From positions 1 through 12,706 of the forward strand of contig JAKSSJ010000033.1 in the NCBI GenBank assembly GCA_024403215.1: a stretch of 12,706 nucleotides of DNA, given 5' to 3'. Source of the stretch: Clostridia bacterium. GTDB taxonomy: Bacteria; Bacillota; Clostridia; Peptostreptococcales; Anaerovoracaceae. Below are positions 7,009 through 12,706 of the stretch, piece after piece (positions within the stretch are counted from its first letter, which is position 1; the number at the start of each line of letters is the position of its first letter). The notes under the pieces were generated by a model, which saw only the letters and a program-made list of their open reading frames with translations, had not been told where the DNA came from and made no database searches. A program made the translations under genes and the position numbers.

Positions 7009-7719
7009 CTATTTTGCAGCTTTTACACTTGTGATATGTGGGTTAACTCCTTCATACCAGTAGCAGAAACCTTCCATGTCGATTACATCGCCAACCTTTA
7101 ATGCTTCTACTGCTTTGTAAACGTCTGTGTCCTTATCGCAGAGGTAAGACTCAACTGTGAATGAGTATGTCTTTCCATCCTTGCTTACATCAAAGTAAAG
7201 GTCATCTCCTGGCTTACCAGAACCGTCCCATTTATAAAGGGCAGCCTTTTCAACCTTCATTCCCTTGAATGCTACAAACTGGTTTTGATACTTGATTAAA
7301 TCATCTGTTCCAAGATACTTTGTAACATCTGTTGCTGGAGCAATCCAAGAACCTTCTTCGATTTCAAATGTAGCGCCATCAGCAACTTCATATTCTCCAG
7401 ACCATTCTGTCTTGTATCCTGTTACCTTAATCTTTGTTCCAGGTACGAGCTTTGCAGCATCTGCTTCAGAACATGTCATGTTGTAGATGAAATATCCGCC
7501 ATCTCCGTCCTGTGCGTAAACTGTGAGCTTGTTATCCCACCATGATTGATGAGCCTGAACATAAGCTTCAATAACTACTTTATCATCTTTCTTAGCAGCG
7601 TCGTACTGTGCGTATGTCATAACGCCTTCGGACTTTGCTGTAGTATTTTCTTTCTTACCACATGCAGCGAAAGAGAATACCATTACGAATGCAAGTACTA
7701 ATGCTAAAACTTTCTTCAT
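7009..7719 (-). CDS. Lipoprotein with two predicted OB-fold-like repeats, 236 aa
   Basis: A secreted, lipid-anchored protein. The signal peptide (MKKVLALVLAFVMVFSFAAC) gives lipidated Cys20, followed by a short polar linker. Residues 33-120 (VVIEAYVQA, then WWDNKLTVYAQDGDGGYFIY, VPGTKIKVTGY, TFEI) and residues 143-232 (QFVAFKGMKVEKA, LYFDVSKDGKTYSFTVES, LKVGDVIDMEGF, NPHITSV) show the same order of strands, as in nucleic-acid-binding-like OB folds such as those of YhcR-type and Gram-positive surface proteins. Ligand unknown. A good AAGGAGA ribosome site precedes the ATG. It is the last gene of the ABC operon, 23 nt after the solute-binding protein, so it may assist substrate capture or be a carbohydrate-binding accessory; that is inference from position. 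An enzyme role is unlikely as no catalytic motif is seen. Confidence 0.72.
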   Translation of the reverse strand: MKKVLALVLAFVMVFSFAACGKKENTTAKSEGVMTYAQYDAAKKDDKVVIEAYVQAHQSWWDNKLTVYAQDGDGGYFIYNMTCSEADAAKLVPGTKIKVTGYKTEWSGEYEVADGATFEIEEGSWIAPATDVTKYLGTDDLIKYQNQFVAFKGMKVEKAALYKWDGSGKPGDDLYFDVSKDGKTYSFTVESYLCDKDTDVYKAVEALKVGDVIDMEGFCYWYEGVNPHITSVKAAK

Positions 7720-7742
7720 TTTAATTCTCCTTATTAACCAAA

Positions 7743-9365
7743 CTATTTGGTCTTTTTCCTTCTTCTATTATACTTCAAAATTGCATATATCGCAATTAGA
7801 ATCCATACTATAACAAGGCTTGTTAAAAGAGTAACAGCTTCTTTTGGAAGTGCACCGAGGTCCTTTTTACCAGCACTTTCCTTACTTGCCTCTCCAAGCC
7901 TATATAAAGATGTAATATCCTTATACAAGCTCTCAAAATAGGCATCATCTATGGTTTCTTTTCTTGTTGTAGATTTGGTTGTATTTTCAATAAGCTGACC
8001 AGCCGCATTTCTTAAGGATGCCGAGCCATTGAATACCGGAGTTGTAAATGTATTAGCGGTGTTTTCAATAAGAAGCTTTGTTGCTTTAATCTTTACATCG
8101 TAGTATTCGTTATTGTCTTCGCCTTCTCTATTTAGATAGTCTAAATAATTAGCATCGTTTTGAGCTGCGCTTGTTACTGGAACATAGCCTTCTGTCTTTG
8201 CGTATGCAACCTGAACGTCAGTTGATAAAAGATACTGAGCAAAGAGCCAAGATGCTAAAACCTCTCCATTGTCCTTTTTGTTAAATATACAAATGGAAGG
8301 ACCCTGAGAAATCATTTTAGGATTTTCAGGATCTACCTGAGGAATTGGCATTACTGCTGTTTCAAATTCAACAAGCTTATCCTTTGCGATATCAACAAGA
8401 GGAGCATGTGTCCCCATCCATGTTGCACCAGCTGTTGAATCTATTGCAAATATGCACTGACCTGCATTTAAAAAGTTTGCCGGGTAAGATGAAATCTTAA
8501 ATGTAGAAAATGCTCCGGTTTTTGCATGAGAAGAAATTACCTTAAGAAAATCTTTTGTTGTATCATTGAAAATTTCTATGCTTCCATCTTCTCTGCTGTA
8601 GCCTGCACCCTTTTGTGCAAGATACTGAATCATCATATTATCTGTTGATTTATAGATAAACGGAATCAAAACCTTTTGATTATTAATCTTATATACCCAG
8701 TCTTGTTCTCCTGTCTTTGAATCAACTGTATCTAAAAGCTTCTTTTCAGTTGCAGCCTCCGATACTTCCCAGACGAAATCCCAGGTGAGCTTTTCTGGAA
8801 GCGTAAAGCCTAAGCTTTCAACAAAGGTTTTGTTAATATAGCAAGCCTCTGTTGAACGCATAAATGGAATTGCGTAGTAGTGACCATCAAACTTTCCTTC
8901 TTCAAGGAATTCTGTAATAAGATCTTGCCGCAAAACCCCTTTATACTTAAGGCTGCTTCCGCCAAAACCAAACTTAGTGCTTTCAAACAGCTCATCAAGA
9001 GGAACTACTGTGTTTGAGCCGGTAAGATAGGTTGCAATATGGTCTGGATATGTAATGCAAACATTAGGTGTTGTTCCCGTTGCGATGTTTGTTATTACAT
9101 CGTTGTAAATCATTGTGTAGTCTGTGTACGGCAAAAGATTTACTTTTATATTAGGATAGAGCTTTTCAAAATCAGCTATAGCCTTGGCATAAATATCTGC
9201 CTGCGTTTTATTTGTATCATTTTTTGCCCAGAATGTAATCTCATAAGTTTTGCCTTCGTCAAATTCCTCTGGCATTACAAATGGGTCTAAACCAATCTTT
9301 CCATGGCAAGCACAACAGCTTACTATCATGATGGCAACAAGAAAAATAGATAAAACTTTCTTCAT
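7743..9365 (-). CDS. Extracellular solute-binding lipoprotein (family 1, CUT1 type) with C-terminal membrane anchor, 540 aa
   Basis: The substrate-capture component of the ABC importer. The N-terminal signal ends in a Cys-rich lipobox: I-V-S-Cys17 fits best, with Cys18 and Cys20 close by. The body follows the family 1 pattern: YEITFWAK (41-48), an ADFEKLYPNIKV segment (64-75), a TTPNVCITYP hinge-like strand (98-107), VVPLDEL (120-126), YAIPF (164-168), and a SDVQ-like STDVQVAYAKTEGYVPV (381-397). Unusually the protein continues with a helix-forming tail and a hydrophobic stretch at about 508-531 followed by RRRKKTK, a C-terminal membrane helix. Typical relatives are 400-450 residues and lack this. 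The start overlaps the end of the permease 2 gene by 4 nt (ATGA); GGAGGT lies 8 nt upstream. Substrate is probably a sugar or glycerol-phosphate-like compound, not determinable here. Confidence 0.9.
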   Translation of the reverse strand: MKKVLSIFLVAIMIVSCCACHGKIGLDPFVMPEEFDEGKTYEITFWAKNDTNKTQADIYAKAIADFEKLYPNIKVNLLPYTDYTMIYNDVITNIATGTTPNVCITYPDHIATYLTGSNTVVPLDELFESTKFGFGGSSLKYKGVLRQDLITEFLEEGKFDGHYYAIPFMRSTEACYINKTFVESLGFTLPEKLTWDFVWEVSEAATEKKLLDTVDSKTGEQDWVYKINNQKVLIPFIYKSTDNMMIQYLAQKGAGYSREDGSIEIFNDTTKDFLKVISSHAKTGAFSTFKISSYPANFLNAGQCIFAIDSTAGATWMGTHAPLVDIAKDKLVEFETAVMPIPQVDPENPKMISQGPSICIFNKKDNGEVLASWLFAQYLLSTDVQVAYAKTEGYVPVTSAAQNDANYLDYLNREGEDNNEYYDVKIKATKLLIENTANTFTTPVFNGSASLRNAAGQLIENTTKSTTRKETIDDAYFESLYKDITSLYRLGEASKESAGKKDLGALPKEAVTLLTSLVIVWILIAIYAILKYNRRRKKTK

Positions 9366-10189
9366 CCCTTGCTACCTCCTCTTGCAACACCTTCCATAAT
9401 CTTCTTGTGGAAAATCAGGAATATAACAATCAGAGGAATAGAAATTACAACTACAGCTGCCATCATAGCAGGAATGTTTTCTCTTCCAAATCCATTCTTT
9501 CTAATCTCTTGAATTCCGTTTGATACCAAAAAGTATGCACTGTCATCGGTGATAAGTCTTGGCCATACATAAGAGTTCCAGCATTCTATTACCTTAAGAA
9601 TGATTACTGTAACAATTGTTGGTTTACAAATTGGAATCATTACCTTTACAAGGTACTTAAAGTCTGAGGTTCCATCAAGCTTTGCTGCAGAATAAAGATT
9701 ATCTGGAATCTGCTCAAAGTTTTCTTTAAGCAGGTAAATATAGAAAATCGATGTTATTGACGGAAGTATAAGTCCGGTAAAGGTATTTCTAAGCCCCCAG
9801 TTTGTAATGGTCTGGAAGTTTGTGATTATTACTAGCTCATTTGGTATCATCATAAGGGCAAGAAATAGTGCAAAGACTATATTTTTACCCTTAAAGTTAA
9901 GTCTTGCAAAAGCGTATGCAGCAAGAACAATCACAAGCACCATGATTGCTGTTGTTACCACTGTGAATATTACGGTATTGGTAACATACTTTGCAAGTGG
10001 CACTGCACTAAATGCATTTGCATAGTTTTCTAGTGTTGGACTTAAAGTAAAGAATTTTGGTATAAATTCGCTGCTATATGCACCATAGCTTTTTACTGAA
10101 GTAAGTATCATCCAATAGAACGGGAACAGTACTAGTAATGCCCAGATGCCCAGCAGTATGTAGATTATTGTTTTTCCTAATTTCTTCAT
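9362..10189 (-). CDS. CUT1 ABC transporter permease 2 (MalG/UgpE type), 275 aa
   Basis: Inner-membrane subunit of the sugar importer. Six hydrophobic segments can be seen, at about 7-29, 70-94, 103-122, 136-155, 189-208 and 241-261. The cytoplasmic EAA loop that docks on the ATPase is SAAKLDGTSDFKYLVKVMIP (167-186), the standard form for MalG relatives. Length is normal. The ATG at 10189 has GAGG about 6 nt upstream and lies 3 nt beyond the TAG that would have ended an uninterrupted permease 1 gene. Its own stop overlaps the start of the solute-binding protein (ATGA). Translation here may be coupled to the upstream gene and so may suffer from the premature stop there. Confidence 0.94.
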   Translation of the reverse strand: MKKLGKTIIYILLGIWALLVLFPFYWMILTSVKSYGAYSSEFIPKFFTLSPTLENYANAFSAVPLAKYVTNTVIFTVVTTAIMVLVIVLAAYAFARLNFKGKNIVFALFLALMMIPNELVIITNFQTITNWGLRNTFTGLILPSITSIFYIYLLKENFEQIPDNLYSAAKLDGTSDFKYLVKVMIPICKPTIVTVIILKVIECWNSYVWPRLITDDSAYFLVSNGIQEIRKNGFGRENIPAMMAAVVVISIPLIVIFLIFHKKIMEGVARGGSKG

Positions 10190-10192
10190 ACT

Positions 10193-10333
10193 CTACCTCA
10201 AGCTTTCCGAGCTTTTGTTGCTTACAAGCAGGTTGATAATTGTGATTGTAAGAACAATAGCAAACAAAATGATTGCGGCAGCCGATGCATAGGATGGATA
10301 TCCGCCCGCATCGCCGTACAGCATATCATAGAT
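10193..10333 (-). pseudogene. Detached C-terminal part of permease 1, in frame after the internal TAG
   Basis: Reading on in the same frame after the TAG at 10334-10336 gives 46 residues and a proper TAG at 10193-10195. They begin IYDMLYGDAGGYPSYASAAA and end in a hydrophobic helix (IILFAIVLTITIINLLV) plus a polar tail, exactly the sixth helix and end that MalF/UgpA relatives have. The joined gene would be 299 residues, a normal length, ending 3 nt before permease 2. So this is the missing end of the upstream gene, not intergenic sequence. An in-frame ATG occurs at its fourth codon and could allow re-initiation of a 43-residue piece. Confidence 0.85.
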
Positions 10334-11092
10334 CTATCCTACAATAGTATTCATTCCGGCTGCAATAAGCTTTGTTCCCAAGCGTGCAACCTCGCCTGAA
10401 TACGCTTTAAACGCACCAATAAAGCCAGTGATGACTAAATAGAAAATCATTGGCGAAATCATTGGAAGCGTAATTTTTGTAAAGGTTCTAAATTTGCTTG
10501 TACCATCAATCTTTGCTGCGCTGTAGTAATCTTTGTTTACACTTGCAAGAGCCGATGTAAGAATCAAAATCTTAAACGGTAGCACAACCCAAATTGTATA
10601 GAAGCACATTACAAACATCTTTGCCCAGTAAGGTCCATCTATGAAGTCTACTGATTCTCCACCAAAGATGTTGATGAGCAAATTTATAAGCCCGTCTGTA
10701 TATGCTGTCTTTTGGAAGAGTATCATAAATACAAGACCAACTGCCAATGTGTTTGTTACATAAGGCAGAAAATAAATTGTTTGGAAAAGTTCCTTAAGCT
10801 TTTTAATTGAAGAAAGCCCAAGAGAAATCAGAAGTGCTATAGCTGTTGAAAGCGGCACTGTGATTATTACAATAATAAAAGTGTTCTTTACTGCTTGCAG
10901 GAAATACGGATCATGCAAAACGTAAGAGTAGTTATAAAGACCTACTCCAAAGAAGGTTTGCGATGCCGAGTTATATCCTTCCTCAAACGAATATACAAAA
11001 ACGTCAATCAAAGGATAAACCATAAACAAAGCAAGCAGTATTACGGCTGGCAAAAGATATAGCCAAGCCTTGTTGTTTTGTTTTTCTAGCAT
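10334..11092 (-). CDS. CUT1 ABC transporter permease 1 (MalF/UgpA type), truncated by in-frame TAG, 252 of about 299 aa
   Basis: Inner-membrane subunit of the sugar importer. Hydrophobic segments lie at about 11-34, 70-94, 106-127, 158-181 and 212-228. The ATPase-docking EAA loop SAAKIDGTSKFRTFTKITLP (191-210) is intact. The reading frame ends at TAG (10334-10336) just after GMNTIVG, before the last helix, although the continuing frame encodes the rest (see next entry). As written, the product would lack helix six and should not form a working channel. The cause may be a real nonsense mutation, a base-call error, or readthrough. Neighbouring genes (the ThyA-like gene and the ATPase) stop at TAG normally, so the codon is not globally reassigned. 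The start ATG at 11092 overlaps the ATPase stop in ATGCTAG, and GAAAGAA lies a few bases upstream. Confidence 0.9.
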   Translation of the reverse strand: MLEKQNNKAWLYLLPAVILLALFMVYPLIDVFVYSFEEGYNSASQTFFGVGLYNYSYVLHDPYFLQAVKNTFIIVIITVPLSTAIALLISLGLSSIKKLKELFQTIYFLPYVTNTLAVGLVFMILFQKTAYTDGLINLLINIFGGESVDFIDGPYWAKMFVMCFYTIWVVLPFKILILTSALASVNKDYYSAAKIDGTSKFRTFTKITLPMISPMIFYLVITGFIGAFKAYSGEVARLGTKLIAAGMNTIVG

Positions 11093-12120
11093 ATTCTTTC
11101 TTCCGTTTCTAAATCAAAGACAAATCTTTTTGCTGGGTTTGCATTAAACTTGATTGGGCCAGGATTAATACCAGCTGCTTTTTCTGCAGGTATGATGCAG
11201 CGAATATTTTTGCCCACGCAAGAATTGTGGCTGCAAACAAGAGACGTATCTCTTCCCATAACCTCAACAACGTCAAGATTTAAATCATATTTGCCGTTTG
11301 GTGTAATCTCAAATCCTTCAGGTCTTATTGCAACATAGGCTTCCTTGCCCTTAAAGCTACTCTTAAATAAGTTAATTGGCGGAACGCCTAAAAACTGTGC
11401 AACGAAAAGATTCTTAGGATTGTCATAAACCTCTTGAGGCTTTCCAATCTGCTGAACTATGCCATTCTTCATTACTACGATCAAATCAGAAATGCTCATG
11501 GCTTCATCTTGATCGTGAGTTACAAAGATAGTTGTAATGCCGGTTTCCTTTTGAATTCTTCTGATTTCTTCTCTAGTCTGAATTCTAAGTCTAGCATCAA
11601 GATTAGAAAGCGGTTCGTCCAAAAGCAATACCTTTGGCTTTTTAACCAGAGCTCTTGCTATTGCAACTCTTTGCTGCTGACCACCAGAAAGCTCTGATGG
11701 TTTTCTATCTAAAAGCTCATCTATCTGTACGAGCTTTGCAACTTCAATAGCCTTTGCATTCATCTCTTCTTTTGAAAGCTTTGCATCGCCTTTTAAGTTC
11801 TGAAGCGGGAACAAAATGTTTTGCATTACTGTAAGATGAGGATACAGAGCATAGTTTTGGAACACAAGACCTATACCCCTATTTTCTGGCGGAACATTTG
11901 TTACATCTTCGTCACCAAAAAATATTTGGCCGCTTGTTGGAGCTTCAAGTCCGCTAATAAGATTTAAGGTTGTTGATTTTCCGCAGCCAGAAGGTCCCAA
12001 AAGACCTATTAATTTTCCGTCAGGAATTTCAAAATCAAAATTATTTACGGCTATAACGTCTTCTCCGCCTTTTTTTCTATTTGGAAAAGCTTTTGTTAAA
12101 TTTTTTAGCACGAGTTTCAT
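11086..12120 (-). CDS. CUT1 ABC transporter ATPase (MalK/UgpC type), 344 aa
   Basis: Cytoplasmic ATP-hydrolysing subunit of the sugar importer. Walker A GPSGCGKST is at 42-50, Q-loop Gln88 in VFQNYALYPH, signature LSGGQQQR at 144-151, Walker B VLLLDEP at 164-170, D-loop SNLD at 172-175 and switch His202 in VTHDQ. From about 240 on is the MalK-type regulatory extension with FLGVPPINLF and AIRPEGF, shorter than in E. coli MalK (371). MalK-type ATPases are often shared among several sugar importers; here it is the first gene of its own operon. The ATG at 12120 follows AAGAGGAAA at about 6 nt. Its TAG stop overlaps the ATG of permease 1. I see no strong promoter in the 53 nt before it and downstream of the terminator, only a weak TATACT. 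Confidence 0.96.
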   Translation of the reverse strand: MKLVLKNLTKAFPNRKKGGEDVIAVNNFDFEIPDGKLIGLLGPSGCGKSTTLNLISGLEAPTSGQIFFGDEDVTNVPPENRGIGLVFQNYALYPHLTVMQNILFPLQNLKGDAKLSKEEMNAKAIEVAKLVQIDELLDRKPSELSGGQQQRVAIARALVKKPKVLLLDEPLSNLDARLRIQTREEIRRIQKETGITTIFVTHDQDEAMSISDLIVVMKNGIVQQIGKPQEVYDNPKNLFVAQFLGVPPINLFKSSFKGKEAYVAIRPEGFEITPNGKYDLNLDVVEVMGRDTSLVCSHNSCVGKNIRCIIPAEKAAGINPGPIKFNANPAKRFVFDLETEERIC

Positions 12121-12141
12121 AAATGTTTCCTCTTATTATCT

Positions 12142-12161
12142 GCCTGGCTAAGCAAGCCGGC
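12142..12161 (-). other. Small imperfect hairpin in the leader of the ABC operon
   Basis: On the minus strand GCCGGCT and AGCCAGGC pair over 7 bp with one bulged A and a short loop, ending about 13 nt before the AAGAGG ribosome site of the ATPase gene. No T run follows, so it is not a terminator. It could affect RNA stability or translation, or be chance. Confidence 0.3.
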
Positions 12162-12173
12162 AGTATATTTTAC

Positions 12174-12198
12174 AAAAAGACCGCGCTAAAGCGCGGCC
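12174..12198 (-). terminator. Intrinsic terminator of the UPF0371 gene
   Basis: On the minus strand GGCCGCGC pairs with GCGCGGTC (8 bp, one G-U) around a TTTA loop and is followed directly by TTTTT. It lies 5 nt after the UPF0371 stop and separates that gene from the ABC operon. Confidence 0.88.
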
Positions 12199-12203
12199 AT
12201 TAA

Positions 12204-12706
12204 TTAACCTGTGTAAAGTGAGTTAGACGAAAATTCTGCTTCGCAGGTAACGTCTATTCCAAGATCATTAAATATCTGCGCGTCTCTATTTGATATAATA
12301 GCTGTGCAGTGAGCCTTGCAACCTCTAAGATGCGAGAGCTGTTCAAGCGCAAGAGCTGCTGACGGGTCGGAGGAAGCAGAGATAGCAAGTGCTGTTAGTG
12401 CTTCTTCTGTTGTAAGCACCATCTTGTTTTTCTTTAATATATCTGTTTTAAGATGCTGCATTGTTCCTAGGACATCGTCTGAAATAAGGAAGTGGTCATC
12501 TTCATATCCGCACAGTATCTTAATTGCGTTAAGTATCAGCGCAGCACCGGCAACCATTCTTCTTGAGCTTCTTCCTGTTACAAACTTTCCATTTGGAAGC
12601 TGCATAGCCATAACTATTGTATTCTCGTAGCGCTCAGGATTTTTAGATCTTTTGTACTCTTTGTAATCAAGCGCAGGTTGTACAACTGGTCTATCAAACG
12701 GAGTAA
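12204..12706 (-). CDS. UPF0371 / DUF1846 family protein, C-terminal third (N-terminus off the right edge)
   Basis: The frame is open to the window edge, giving 167 residues of a family that is usually close to 500 long. The visible part matches the conserved end of DUF1846 proteins: FVTGRSSRRMVAGAALILNAIK (visible in sections), a TMQHLKTDIL helix, LTTEEALTALAISASSDPSA, ALEQLSHLRGCKAH, and a final DLGIDVTCEAEFSSNSLY. The family is widespread in Firmicutes and Actinobacteria; structures are known but the function is not settled. An ATG at 12611 (MAMQLPNG) is internal: upstream codons (TPFDRPVVQPALDYKEYK) are in frame and fit the family. The stop is followed by a strong terminator. No function beyond the family name is claimed. 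Confidence 0.85.
   Translation of the reverse strand, partial: TPFDRPVVQPALDYKEYKRSKNPERYENTIVMAMQLPNGKFVTGRSSRRMVAGAALILNAIKILCGYEDDHFLISDDVLGTMQHLKTDILKKNKMVLTTEEALTALAISASSDPSAALALEQLSHLRGCKAHCTAIISNRDAQIFNDLGIDVTCEAEFSSNSLYTG

Noticed and set aside
10193..11092. Reassignment of TAG to an amino acid, or pyrrolysine, as the explanation for the internal stop
   Set aside because: The ThyA-like gene and the ATPase gene both end at TAG at the expected family length, and reading through them would add unrelated residues. No pyrrolysine genes or methylamine methyltransferases are in view.
12204..12611. A complete 135-residue protein starting at the internal ATG
   Set aside because: Upstream codons are open to the window edge and fit the DUF1846 family, so this ATG is internal to a longer gene.
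12316..12630. 104-codon plus-strand frame opposite the UPF0371 gene
   Set aside because: Antisense to a recognised conserved protein, Ser/Ala-rich as expected of a shadow frame, with no ribosome site seen.
1..12706. CRISPR array, insertion sequence, integrase or tRNA
   Set aside because: No regularly spaced repeats, transposase or integrase motifs, terminal inverted repeats or cloverleaf were seen on reading both strands; a dedicated search was not possible.

Overview
The window looks like chromosomal DNA from an AT-rich low-GC Gram-positive anaerobe (Bacillota, probably class Clostridia). The evidence is indirect: strong AGGAGG-type ribosome sites, short lipoprotein signal peptides of the MKKVL type, a FeoB-associated Cys-rich membrane protein and a UPF0371/DUF1846 protein. 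I cannot name the genus. No mobile element, CRISPR array, tRNA or rRNA is visible, and no gene-free stretch exceeds about 90 bases.

Layout, in order of the minus-strand genes from right to left. (1) At the right edge is the C-terminal third of a UPF0371/DUF1846 protein, ended by a clear intrinsic terminator (12174-12198). (2) Next is a five-gene ABC-transporter operon, 12120 down to 7009: MalK-type ATPase, first CUT1 permease, second CUT1 permease, solute-binding lipoprotein, and a small lipoprotein that looks like two OB folds. Genes overlap or nearly touch, and a bidirectional terminator (6966-6994) closes the unit. The first permease carries an in-frame TAG at 10334-10336. The same frame continues for 46 more residues that form the expected last membrane helix, so the transporter as written is broken, read through or mis-sequenced. 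(3) One plus-strand gene, an FRG-domain protein (6151-6951), runs toward that terminator. (4) Divergent from it, a minus-strand run goes from guaB (6061) through a ThyA-superfamily protein, a Sir2 deacylase, a compact amidohydrolase and a FeoB-associated Cys-rich protein to a FeoA-FeoB fusion cut by the left edge. Gaps in this run are 11-47 nt; a perfect hairpin lies between the ThyA-like gene and the sirtuin.

How the genes may work together: the right half imports an unidentified sugar or sugar-phosphate-like solute. The left run mixes nucleotide synthesis (guaB, ThyA-like), NAD-linked protein deacylation and ferrous iron uptake; close packing suggests co-transcription but not one pathway.

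Points most worth a second look are the in-frame stop in the permease, a guaB whose active-site sequence and residue numbering match my memory of the Tritrichomonas foetus enzyme, and a solute-binding lipoprotein with an extra C-terminal membrane anchor. I did not find a convincing new defence or mobile system.
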